Assembly (NCBI GenBank): GCA_025716855.1
Contig: JAIXMQ010000127.1
Location: 1-40,261 of the forward strand
Direction of reading: 5' to 3'
Origin: Pilaira anomala
Taxonomy: Eukaryota > Mucoromycota > Mucoromycetes > Mucorales > Mucoraceae
DNA length: 40,261 nt
Both the position numbers and the translations under genes were made by a program. The notes under the pieces were generated by a model, which saw only the letters and a program-made list of their open reading frames with translations, ran no database searches and was not told where the DNA came from. This document shows positions 1 to 11,935 of this stretch, piece after piece. The number at the start of each line of letters is the position of its first letter. Within the stretch, counting starts at the first letter, position 1.

Positions 1-3000
1 TCAAACATATGAACTGCGTGTCCTCCATGACGACAAGTTTGGCACCAAGTAAACCAAAGATCAAATCCTGCTGGATCCACTATAACAGTAATCAAAAAGT
101 TAGCTTTATTATGTAATCAGCATATGGAAAGAGTTTCTATATTACCTTTATGCGTATCATTAGCTATTATTGTTTGTCTTAATTGATCAATTGGGGTTCC
201 CATATGCAAAAGACATAAGGCACATCGAGGTAACGGTTTTCTACAACTAGAGCAAACTGTACTCTATTTTACAAGAAAAATCAAATGTTAAAAACCCTAT
301 TTTTCTGAAAGAAATGCTTCGTTTAGTACTACCTTTTGTTTACCAGATGCTCGGCCACCAGGATTACTAGTCTGAACATTCATTCGTTTTCCTTCTCTGT
401 TTCGAGCGTTTTGTATAACGAGACTATGCCCCAAAGATTGAGCACAAAAATTACAGCGAACATAAACCTGGGGTGGCGCAATTTCACTCGAATTCATACG
501 CTTTCCTCGTTGAATATCAAATTTAGCTCGTGCATGCCACATTTGCCATCGGTCCATTAGTAATCGATAACTGTACAAAAAAAGTTAAAGTATAATAGCA
601 TGTTGAATATGATCAAGACTTACTTTTCAACCCAATCTTCTACTCGACTGTCTTTAAACCGCTTAGGCACAATATAGCTCATAATTAAACTAGCAGTTTG
701 TACATCACCGTATCGATCAAGTGCTTGTTCTAATAGTTCTACACCCTTCAATGTTAGTCCTGTAACAACAACACCTTCTACATCACCTTCTCTAACTAAT
801 TTCTCTAGAGTTCGATTTAAGTATAAGGACATCTAAATGGTGTGTTTTTTTCTCTTTAGCAACTGCCTTTTTTATACATAGAAATATACAAGTCTTTTAC
901 CTGGTCATCATCTAATACACGAAGTGCAATCGCCATACGCTCTCTCAATGGTAGTTCTGGTTCGTCTAATACTCTATACCAGTCATTTGAAGCAATATAT
1001 GCAAAAATAGCTCGTAAATAAGGTCGATCTGTCATATCGTTACTTAATGATTCACAAATATCTTTCCACACATCATTTGTGTTTGTTCCTTCAGCTTGGT
1101 AACTTGCCAAAATTGCAGACATCAATTTACGTTGTTGTTCTATAAAAAAATGAATTAATAAATATGAATATCTATAATTTGTGCTTTTGTACCTTCTTTA
1201 TGATCTCTGCCTGTAGCACTACTCAAAGCACGAATTGCTCTATCGGGAGCACCATGAAACAAGGCTAAACCAGCAGCCTTATCGTATTCCCCACGAGACT
1301 CAAGACTATGAGAAATTAAATTAGCTGGTTTTGCCAAAATAACACGCAAACCCCCCCCCCCCCCTTACTTACGCTACTAACTCCACTTCAAATTCTTGAA
1401 TATCAAATGCGAATCCACAAGCAGATAAAGCGAGATTTCTCTGTACATATTTTGTAGTATTGACCATAGGCAAGTTATTACTAGGATCCGTGTTAATATT
1501 TAAATCAGCAGCGGTTGTATCTTCTATAATTTTTCGTTGACTTGAAGGATGTTGTCTTGACATTTTTGGAGAGGTATTTGTTCTAGGTGTACCGGCTGGA
1601 GAAGAACGGTTGTTACGGCCTTGTGAGCCCATCCAGATACCATAAACACCATGAAAACTGTAATCTGCGTTACCAATTTTAGCCAGTTTTGTGGATATTT
1701 GATCTGCAATTTTCATCCAGGACCATAGTTCTTTTAATTTACGGTCGTCTTTTACAATTGATATATTTTTTGTACACTGGTGTGATAAAACAGTTAACAT
1801 GTGACCAAATATTTTTTTAATGCTCATACACTTACATCCATTGAATAACCTTCATTTAATCTTTTTCTCATAACAACCGAAATATCTCTATCTAATTCTT
1901 TGGCTAATGCTTTATCAGTATTGATTATAATCGTATTTCGTTCAAAATCAGAATTTCTTTTTCTGTTCTAGTCCATGAGTAACACGTATATATAATTTAG
2001 AAATAATAATTATAAAACTTACGGTAGCAGAAACTCTTCTTCCGTTAATCTAAAATCTGTCATCTTTTTTTCAAGGCTTTCAGACGACGCAGGATAATAT
2101 GATAATAATCCTCTCTTTCCAGTCATGACCATACCACCTGTAGGTTGCCATGCTATCTGACAGGCCTCTTGTACTTTAATTGATTCAAACTTTCCGTCCT
2201 TATGCACGGTTAATAAATTATGAACGTTCGGTGTCTGTTTCGTAGCCGAAGCGATAGAATTGGGTATGAATGAAAACGTGGTGAATTCTTTGTTACTGGA
2301 TCGTGTCTTACGACTCTTCCAAAGTACCGGAATACTCAATTCCTCATCATCATTTAGTAAACTTTGTAAAGCGCTATGAGAAGCACTTCTTTCTAATCTC
2401 GAAACGGATGGAGCAGGCGGAACTGACGATGATTTTTGAACAGATGAATCAACAGCAGATTGCAATGAACAAGTCTCTTGAATATCCCATAAATTGATAT
2501 GGAATGCATCTTTAGTTAATGAAGCTAAAAAGCCAGGTTGCGTAGGTGAAAATACAAGTTTTGATAAGTTGGTCTTGTTCTCGGGGTTAAGTGTAAGTAC
2601 AGCTTCGTTACTCTTTCGAATATCCCATAATTTAATTATGCCTTCTTCTGTATAAGAAGCTAATCGATAAGGACTGAAGGGATCGATTGTGATGCCATGT
2701 ACTGCTTTTGTGGCGAATTGTAAAGGGCTGGAATTAAGGTCGGCTCGAATATCGTATACCCGAAGATATTTATTGCCCATGCCTGCAATTAATAATGGTG
2801 CATTTGCATGCTCTGACCATGCGCAAGATGAAATGGCTTCTGATGAACCGTATTGTCGAACAGGACCTTGTTCTCTTGACCTAATTTGATACAGATCAAT
2901 GCTTATGTTTTATATAATATATAATTACTATGATTTTACCCAGAGCTAGATATTGGTGGTATATCGTTATATCTTGACTTGTCTAGAATTTATTGCATGA

Positions 3001-3871
3001 GAATTCAATATGACAAAGTACGCAAGAACAAAACTTTGTTTACCTTCGTAATTGTCATTTCTACCGTCTAATCGCCATTGATTGATAATTGAAGAACGAG
3101 ACTCCTGATGTGTATGGTTTCGAATAGAAGGAAATGCAGTAGGTGTTTGAGATCCTGTGGGTGTATTGCAATAACTATCTAATGATCGAGATACATCCCA
3201 TACTAGAAGACAAGGATCGTTACGTACTTTATCCAGACCAGCAGCTAATAAATGTGGATGTGACTTTGAGAAGGATACAACGTTACTGGAACGTGACATT
3301 TTGACACCCAACGAGGGGTATTGCTTTTGTTGTTGCTGTTGTGGCGGTTGCTGCTGTTGCTGTTGCTGCTGTTGTTGTCGGATACTGTTTAAATTAGTAC
3401 TGGAACTATTGTTGCTGTTATAAATCGTAGCTCGTCCTTGTGTTGGTGTATCGATACCGTCGGAATTAGGGTAATCGGTCAAGGAATGTTCTTGCATACG
3501 TACAAGTAAAGTCTTTCCTGTTGTTAAACCAACAGCAACTAAATCAGGACAGTTGGGATCGGGAGACCAATCAGCGCACTATATTAGAAAGAACGTAATC
3601 GTAAATAACATTGGCTTTTGCTTTAATAAATAAGTTTTACCATCATTAAAGTAATGTCTGGAATAGTGGAAATATAGCGTGCTCTTCCTGGTGAGTCATT
3701 GGTCTATATAATACAAAGGTAATATTTTTTTTTTAGAGAAACTACATGGCAATAAGTAGAGATTATTACTTCTGGAACCCATTGATATAACTTCAACTCT
3801 GTTCCTCCAGCCAGAAACTGGCTATGGTCACCGTGAGGTGACCAAATAATAGACCTTTGCACAACAACCAT
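1..3871 (-). CDS. SEA4: MIOS/Sea4, GATOR2 (SEA complex) WD40 subunit, 3' end outside window
   Basis: WD40-repeat scaffold of GATOR2, which controls TORC1 at the vacuole/lysosome in response to amino acids (family knowledge). Exons on the minus strand: 3871-3770, 3703-3641, 3578-3044, 2880-2023, 1962-1836, 1776-1373, 1305-1193, 1139-901, 832-624, 570-333, 263-146, and 79 down to the window edge. Seen: an N-terminal propeller beginning [13 protein letters not shown]-type strands ([26 protein letters not shown]), then an alpha-solenoid ([27 protein letters not shown]), then zinc-binding motifs [18 protein letters not shown] and [14 protein letters not shown], the Mios C-terminal signature. The phase across the 3044/2880 intron does not close with the simplest splice pair, so that boundary is approximate. 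The protein carries a Q/P run near 3310-3380. The start at 3871 was chosen for homology; an in-frame ATG at 3919 is possible. The stop lies beyond position 1. Confidence 0.93.
1351..1364. repeat. C14/G14 homopolymer inside a SEA4 intron
   Basis: Fourteen consecutive C on the plus strand, so G14 in the transcript. It starts about 8 nt after the GTAAGT donor of the intron at 1306-1372. Such a run directly after a donor is unusual in this A/T-rich sequence and could form G-quadruplex-like structure. Confidence 0.9.
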
Positions 3872-3993
3872 AGTTTTGGATAAATAGAAAGTTATTAATA
3901 CACAAGAAAGAAACTTCAACTTTCATTTTTGAAAGAGGTTTTTGAGTTCTGTTCTATATGTGTGCACTCCGCTCTTCATCATTTTGATCAATC

Positions 3994-4269
3994 ATGTATT
4001 ACATGAAGACACCAGCAAGTAAAATACAAGTAGTTTATATATTTACATCTGAGTATTAGAATACATGAGGTCTAGATAATGTGATTACAGAGCAAAGTAA
4101 ATCTCCATATATTCGTCCTTTTTTTTATATATTCTATTGTATGATATACACTTTACCACTTGCTCTATTTGTTCTTTCTTACTGGAAGGGATTGGCTGAG
4201 GTTTTTTTTCCGCTATTAAAAAAAATCTTGGCTATTGTATTACCTTCATTTTCTTCATCCAAAAACTAA
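3994..4269 (+). CDS. Tentative small membrane protein, 67 aa, two exons
   Basis: Not recognised. Model: exon 1 3994-4018 (starts MYYMKTPA), intron 4019-4090 (GTAAAA...TTACAG, 72 nt), exon 2 4091-4269. The splice phase closes exactly: one leftover base joins two to make a Lys codon. The product would have basic N-terminal residues, a long hydrophobic stretch (PFFYIFYCMIYTLPLALFVL, then a second hydrophobic run LLKKILAIVLP) and end SFSSSKN. One hairpin-type or two-pass membrane topology is likely. It lies between divergently transcribed SEA4 and SEN1, so it could use part of the SEA4 promoter region. Support is only open frame, phase and hydrophobicity; it may be chance. An RNA-seq junction would settle it. 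Confidence 0.4.
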
Positions 4270-4296
4270 TTAAGGTTCGTAACCCTGTAGCGAAGC

Positions 4297-4385
4297 GTAG
4301 GCTCTTTGCTACCGTAATGCAATAGTAGCCTCGAAAAGTGCTGGTTTTTTTTTAAAAAAAACTGGGGAAAATGAGTGGGATTCAT
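4297..4385 (+). repeat. Dispersed repeat, copy A
   Basis: Shares with 37826-37925, in the same orientation, the string TTTGCTACCGTAAT, then AAGTGCT, then a T-run/A-run switch, then AAACTGG and GGGGAAAAT followed by TGGG. It lies in the spacer just upstream of SEN1. Order and spacing of the blocks are conserved over about 90 bp, so this looks like two members of one repeat family. Confidence 0.6.
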
Positions 4386-4526
4386 GTGCAGCCAATCAAC
4401 CAAAGATTCATCGCGTAACGCGGGTCAAGCATTTTTTTAAGGACTCAAAAAAATAAATAAAAAATAAAAAAAATAAAAAAGCCACTACTGCTTCTCTTTA
4501 AGTTATATATTATTATAAACAAATCA

Positions 4527-7500
4527 ATGAACAATAGTGATAAGACTCCACAGCTTCAAGGGGTACTAGAACTTTTAGAGAAGAAACAAAAGAATCCTGA
4601 AAACTCTGATATAGAGACCAATTTTTTTAATGAAGCTTTAGAATATCTATTATCCAATAGTGTTCAGCACTGGTGGTGTACAGATGCTACACTTCCCATT
4701 GCAAGAGAATCACTTTGGTTATTTTCTTTACCAGATCATGATCCCGTTGTTCAATATAAAAAGAAACTAGATACACAGCTAACGACTTGTATTTCCTGTG
4801 TCCAAGCCTACCAAACTTCGAAACAGAGTGTTAGGCAAAGGTGTGATTGACGAAAAGATAAAATAATAGTAAATAAATTCTCATGCTTTACACTAGGTAC
4901 GATCGTTTATTTCCAAAGCAGACAGTAGAAGCATTCTTTCAATGTATAGATCGATTTGACATTAACCGTGTTAAGACGACATTTCGATCAAAACAACATA
5001 ACTTTCGAATGACAAGCGGAGTCATGTGCGCTTTACTTGACACAATATATTCTCCAAAGTTATTACAAGATCCTGAGTGTGACGAATTATTTTGCAATAC
5101 TTTTGTATCTATTCAACGAGCAGGAACCTTCCCAACCTTTGGAACCGAAACTGCAACTTATATCTTTCGCTTAAGTTTACATCATCAACGTATCGTTCGA
5201 TTCTGGTCAAGAAAATTAATGGAAAAATTTATTACTACGGATGAATATAGATTTTCGGACGAAGATTTTATGCATGTCAAAGATTTACTTACAGACATCC
5301 TGAAAACCTTTACTGAGAATACAGATGATGAGAATTTTATAATCAAATTCGAAGGCTGTCCATTTAAAATAACTCAGGATTTAGGTGAATTATGGAAAGC
5401 ATTTCGGCTAGCTACTGGTGCTACTTCACCAGAAATTTTATCACTTTGCTTATCTGAATCTAATATCTCTATGCCTCGATTAATTCAAATACAATTATCA
5501 AGCTCTGCAGAATGGCTAAGCGAGATATTGAAAACGATGACGGCTATGTTATTAAAGATGCAATCTGGATTTTGGGGTGAAATCATAGACGATGTTACAC
5601 CTTATTACGATATTGTCAAGCAGATCTGTGAGCACAATGTCTTTCAGACCACTATGAAGATTGCGAGAGAAGGAAATACAGGTAAAATTTTACAAAGAGA
5701 CGGTACGCGTTACCCAGATGATAAACTCATGGCGAAAATCAAAAGTATGTTGGAGTGGATATACCCATATTGGTCTTCATTACGCCATTCCGCAGTAGAA
5801 AAAGATATGACACAAAAAATTCTAGACACAACTTTTGGTTACTTTCAAATGGATACATGGGGAGTCATGAGTAAAGCATATTGTGCAGAGTTGGGTTTAC
5901 AAATTATCGATCAATGCCTAGCAGATAATTCAGTACCCGTTGATAAAATTGACGAATATGTATTTAAAATTGTTGGATTTGCAAAAACAGATGCGACTAA
6001 GCTACCTGCACTCGTACAACATATGCCTACTGTTGCAAGGAATATTTTATCTGATTTAGTGGATAGAGATTCAACATGTGTCAATAAAGCATTCAACGCT
6101 ATTTTCCAAACAGACGATTTAACAGAGGACATTGATGAAGAGAGCATCATATCCAACGAAGTAATAAACCTTGAAAAACCAACGACGTCTCCTTATGAAT
6201 CCATCTGGACTTCTGTACGTTCAAGTTTTGACAAAGATGTCACAAAATACCCTTGGTTAGCAAAGATTTTATTCAAGGCATATGCAAATGTTGCTTCAGC
6301 AGATATTCCAAATTTATTAAACGAGATAAAAGACGAAAACCTATATCAAGAATGTAAGAATATATTAATGCGTATCGCAGATATACGTGTTGCTGTTGGT
6401 GAGACATTGAAAATACTAAAGAGTGCAGACTGGGAAATAAGGAAGAATATTTTATCTGATACAGAGATGACCAAACCTATGTTACATTTAATTTGGTCTT
6501 CTTATAACGAAATTAATGTAAACGCTAGAAAATTTATTCAGCAATACCCTCAAGAGGATTTAATAATTGAAGACATGTTTCGACATTTCTTTTACGTCTG
6601 TCAACCATTACAAGTATTAGATGCATTTAATTCCGTTTTACGTGAATTTATTGCTTTGAATAGTAGTGCAAAACTTAATACTTTTAAGTCTACTCCTTCA
6701 TTAACTCAATCTTTAATAATTCAAACCAATATACTCGTCAACAAATCAGATGGCTATTTTACAACGCTGATAGAATCAAAAAATTCAATTGTTAACGATG
6801 AAGATGGTCTGATTAGCCAATTTTGGGATGTGTGCTGGCGTACTATCAGTATAATTCTTGATAAATCATTAGAATGGGCAGCCATGTATCGACCTACAGA
6901 AGTTGCTTCAATTATTGTACCTATACTGGATACAGCAACTTTAATGATGACCTCTAGACATTTGTTTACGAAGGTAATCAGTATTACTTCAGATAATACG
7001 GATATTACGCTTGCTTATGACCATATTAATACAATGGCCGACGCATTATCACAATGGGCATATGTTACACGCGAAGATATTATATCTCGACTCATACCTT
7101 TGACAGTTAATATTTTAAACGCATTAAAAAAAATAGAAGTCAAAATTTCGGAAGCAGCTTATGATCGATTAATGACAGCAGCAACAGGTGTAAACGAAAG
7201 TAAATTATCTAATAGTGAAAGAGAAGGTTTATTTATGGCATTAAGTGCACATGAACCTACCAATTTTATTTTTTTAAACGATGATAGCGATGATGAAGAC
7301 GTTGAATGGCAAACAGTTAATCATATTCCGAGTCAATCAGAGGCTATGGATTTCGAATCGAGTCAACCACAATCTTCTCATTCTACTACTCCGTCACCAG
7401 CAGCAGCAACAAAAAAACGTCAAATTACTTTGGATCAAAGCTTCTCTAATGTCTCTATTCAAAGTCCTACTCGCCCTACTACAGTTAAATCAACACCTAA

Positions 7501-10500
7501 AATTACTACTTATTTTTCAGCAACTGCAGCAAACCCACACGAAATATCAGATGACGATGATTTTGACGACCAGTTTGATTCAATGGATTATTCTCAACTT
7601 CCTGAAGAATGGCTTGAAGTATCTAAACCAACTCCAGTAAAGGCAGTGAATAAAAGTGTGCTCTTTGGTGGTGGGCAACCTTTGAATATTGTAGGAACAC
7701 CAGCACATACAAGCCAATACAAAGCAACTCCTATTGCTACGCCTACCGCCTCACCTGATAATATAAAATCTTCAGCAGAAAAAAAAAAGGTACCTCCACC
7801 ACAGCCAAGACCAAACTTGAACCGAGTGTACGTGCAACCAACTAAGCAACATACATATGCAGTAACATCCAAGGGCCGTAAATTAAGACAGCCTTCTATG
7901 GGATTTTCCAAACTCAAAAACCTCCGTGAAGAATTCCGAGCAGAACGTAGACTTATTGCTACTGCCAAATCACCATCTGCAGCAGGTATTGTACGTCAAA
8001 GATACGGCGACGAATCCTCAGGATCAAGCTCAGATTCTTCATCAGACGAAGGAGGAGACGATTCAGGTTTGCTTGGTTTAATTTACGATTTAGACAGTTC
8101 TGAACCAAACATAGATAAACAAAAACAATCAAAGAACGTTCAAGCAGAGAGCGCAAGTGTTAAAGCTCTCTTTGAAACAAAGACTAAACGAACTATCAAG
8201 TTATTAGAAACCCCAATTGGCTCAGACTATATTGATAAAAAAGTAAAAGCTCGTGCAAGAGAACAACACAGACGACAAAAGATTACCCCAAGTATTGATA
8301 AGATGTTCAAAACACTTTTATCTTGGGATATTACCGAGAACCGTGAAATACCCCCCAATGCAAATGAGTCCATGTATACTCAAGTACCTGCTGCCTTCAA
8401 GACATTTGAAGAGTATCGCTCTACTTTTGAACCACTAATCATGCTGGAAGCTTGGACACAAATAACCCGTGCAAAGGAACAATTATCACAATCAGATGTT
8501 TTAACTGGATGTCTTGTAGAAGGAAGATGTCATACAAACGATTTTGTAGACGTTACATTTGGTCTTCCAATGAGTTTAATTAACAATAATTTATCTTCAG
8601 ACGATTTAATTTGTATTGCGAATCATTTTGGCCCCAACTTCTTCAATTCAGAGAATGATACTTGGAAAGGCAAAGCATTTTTAGGAAAAGTCATGTCAAT
8701 CAATCAAAAGAAAAATATGGGTGAAGTTATAGTTCGCTGTTATTTTACTTCTGATCGCATTAGCCTTTTAAATTCTATATCTCCCAAGACATCATGGAAT
8801 ATTCTTCGTATCATGAGGTAAATGTTTATAAAACGAACTATCCTTTTTTTTTTGCTAACGTGTACGCACATAGTTTGACTACCACTATGCGTGAATATGC
8901 CGCATTAGAAGGCTTGGAGTATTATGATTTAGGCCAAGAAATTATTCAACCAAAACCTAATATCATTGGCAGACCTAGCCATGAAGAAATTGAACAATAC
9001 CGTGCCAGATATGATGTCAATGAACCTCAAGCAGAAGCCATTGTTTGTGCCATAAAAAAGAAAAAGGGCTTTTCACTTATTCAAGGGTAACTAAATATAA
9101 GTATTTTTATGTATGCATGACAAACTCATCTTCTTTTATTTATTTAGTCCTCCAGGTACTGGTAAAACCAAGACAATTTTGTCATTGATTGTTTCACTTC
9201 TCGATCAACGCACAGGAATAACAGCAGACCAACCTTATGGTACAGGAAAACTACTCGTCTGTGCACCAAGTAACGCAGCCGTGGATGAAATAGCTAAACG
9301 ATTAAAAGAAGGTATACTAACCTCACACGGTGTACGTCACCCAAACATTGTACGTATTGGTGTCTCTGATTCCGTGAATGCCAGTGTCAAGGACCGTATA
9401 TTAGATAGATTAATTGAAGAAGAGATGGACTCATCAGGTGGTAAGAATGGCGCACCAAATGGTAAATGGGGAGCAAAGTTGGATACTTTACATCAAGATA
9501 TTCGTAACATTCAAATCAATCTGGATGATGTTGACAGAGAGATTACACGTGCAGGAAGTGATATGGTTCAAATGTCTATTTTGCGTGATAAAAGAAAAGC
9601 TCTTGGTCAAAAACTCACAAGATCCAAAATTTTACTAAAGGATACCTATCAAGATCAAAAAAACTATGGTAAAGAAATGGAAATTTCTCGTGTACGCGCA
9701 CGTCAAAAGGTCTTTGCAAATGCAGATGTTGTATGTGCTACTTTAAGTGGTAGTGGACACGATATGCTAACTGCGATGGGCGTTTCTTTTGAAACAGTCA
9801 TTGTAGATGAAGCCGCTCAATCTATTGAAATCAGTTCATTGATTCCACTTAAGTTTGATACACAAAGATGTATTCTTGTAGGTGATCCTAACCAATTACC
9901 GCCTACTGTCCTGTCTACCCTAGCCACGAAATATAGCTATCAACAGAGTTTATTTATGCGATTAGAATATACGATTGCAAACGAAATTAATCTCTTAAGT
10001 ATTCAATACCGTATGCATCCAGATATCAGTAAATTACCGAGCAGGTTGTTTTATAATTCAAAATTATTGGATGGTCCCAACATGGGGGAGGCTTCTTCTG
10101 CTGTTTGGCACAACTTGCCCGAGTTTCCTCCTTACAGATTTTTTAATGTTGCAGATGGACAAGAGAAGGTGGGGAGAGGAAAATCGATTTATAACGTGGC
10201 AGAAGCAGACGCAGCTGTTGCACTTGTTGATATGCTCTGTAGTAAACTTCCTACCATTAAATTCGCATCTAAAATTGGCGTGATTACTCCTTATAAACAA
10301 CAAGTCAGTCAACTCAAGTCAAAGTTTCAAAAAAGATTCGGAAATGGTATTCTAGATGTGATTGATTTTAATACCGTAGATGGTTTTCAAGGACAAGAAA
10401 AAGAGATTATTATCTTTTCTTGTGTAAGAGCAGGACAAGGTAAGCTCCACAATAAATATTAATTTACAGAAACTAATAACATCAGTAGGTCGCGGTATTG

Positions 10501-11819
10501 GTTTTTTGGCTGATATGCGCCGTATGAACGTAGGTCTTACGCGTGCCAAATGTTCTTTATTCGTACTGGGTCATGCCCGTTCTTTGTCTAATAGTGAATA
10601 TTGGGGAGACTTAGTATACGATGCTCAAAGACGATCTTTGATAACGGATGTAAGGACAAAAAGGATTTTACACAATGTTATTTTAAAGTAATGAAACTAA
10701 CACTATTTAATTAGTGCAAATACCCATATTTTCAACATACTATAAATGAATTGTCTATACCACGCAATATCTTTGATAAATCAACAATAATTATAGAAAA
10801 GAAAAAAATTCAGTATAAAAAGGGACCAACCAAGATTAGTACACCCCAAACAGGTTCTGCATCCAACTCAGATTCAGAAACTCAACTCAATATTGGTGGG
10901 AAGCGTTCACTTACTTCACAGTCGGGTGCGCCTAGTTCTCGTCGTCGTAAAGTGATGGATTCCCCAACGGCTATCGACGTAGAAATGACTGAAGCATCTT
11001 CTATGTCTACAAGTAAAGATGAATCCTTTCTAGAAAAGGTACGCCGTGATAAAGAGTTGAAATCTCAAGTTACTACGCAGTTGCCTTCAATACCTTCTTC
11101 CTCTACAAAGACTCTTTCTATGAACGCATATAGAGCTTCAAGAGGTTTACCTCCTCTTCAAAGCTCTAAATTATCTGATTCATTTTCAACGAATAATATA
11201 CCACCTCCATCAAAAAGACATCATACGTCTGGTTCAAATGCGACAAACTTATTTATCAACAAAAGAAATTCCGGCACTTCTGTAAGTCTCTTAATAGTAA
11301 GTTATAAATTATCCTAAACTAATAACGATTTTTTACGCATAGCGTCCAAGACCTACAACTGATATGGCTCCAGCCGAAAGAACGATAGGTGCCAAAGAAA
11401 AAGCTATACTAGAACATTCGGCCGCAAGGGATAAATTAAAGAGTATTAGAAGAGAAGAGGAAAGAAGAAGAGAGAGTAATAATAGACCTACTGCAACACT
11501 CAATCGTGATTTTGACAGTATCATAAATGATATAAAAAGTAATAGACTTACTGAAACACATATTCCGACTACTGTAGATAGTATACAAATTGATAGACAT
11601 AATGCAACACATACTCATGGCTTTGAAAGAAGAACTACAAATGATGTACAAAGTAATAGTAAAAGTTATGATCGACGTGATAATTATCACCATAGGAATA
11701 ATAACCATAGTGATAGTCGACGTGATAATTATCAACATTCTAGGAATAATAATTATAACGATAATCGACGCTCTAATAATGATGATCGTTCCTATCAAAA
11801 CCAACGTCGATATAATTAA
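4527..11819 (+). CDS. SEN1: SEN1/senataxin-type superfamily 1B RNA/DNA helicase
   Basis: Nuclear helicase that resolves R-loops and ends non-coding RNA transcription (family knowledge). Exons: 4527-4840, 4897-8817, 8874-9086, 9148-10439, 10489-10649, 10715-11281, 11343-11819; all phases close, giving about 2314 aa. Seen: a helical SEN1_N region (about residues 30-890), an acidic Ser-rich linker (about 890-1180), then the helicase. Its motifs are GPPGTGKTKT near 1483, VIVDEAAQS near 1700, GDPNQLPPTV, LSIQYRMHP near 1766, VDGFQGQEKEII near 1893 and MNVGLTRAK near 1925. An intron splits the Walker A glycine. The tail (from about 1968) is disordered and ends in an Arg/Asn/Tyr/Asp-rich stretch. 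A stop at 10689-10691 is read only if the GTAAGG donor at 10650 is ignored; splicing it restores a long open tail. It converges on ARS2, 116 bp away. Confidence 0.95.
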
Positions 11820-11935
11820 TTCGAAATGTAAACAAATAAAACTAAGCTATTTTATACAAAATTTTTTTACTATATATTTTATTTAAAAAAGAAAAAAAAA
11901 TAAAAGTAATGAGAGAGAAAAAACACTATTATAAC

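Noticed and set aside
5911..8156. Several antisense and shifted open frames within SEN1 exon 2
   Set aside because: They lie wholly inside the well-supported SEN1 coding frame and show no motifs.
10650..10750. End of SEN1 at the stop near 10691 with a separate gene starting at about 10751
   Set aside because: A GTAAGG donor at 10650 and TTAG acceptor at 10714 join the frames exactly, and the downstream frame has no own start before the tail.
11436..11804. Antisense open frame opposite the SEN1 tail
   Set aside because: A shadow frame of Asn/Arg-rich codons; composition is Ile/Thr low complexity.
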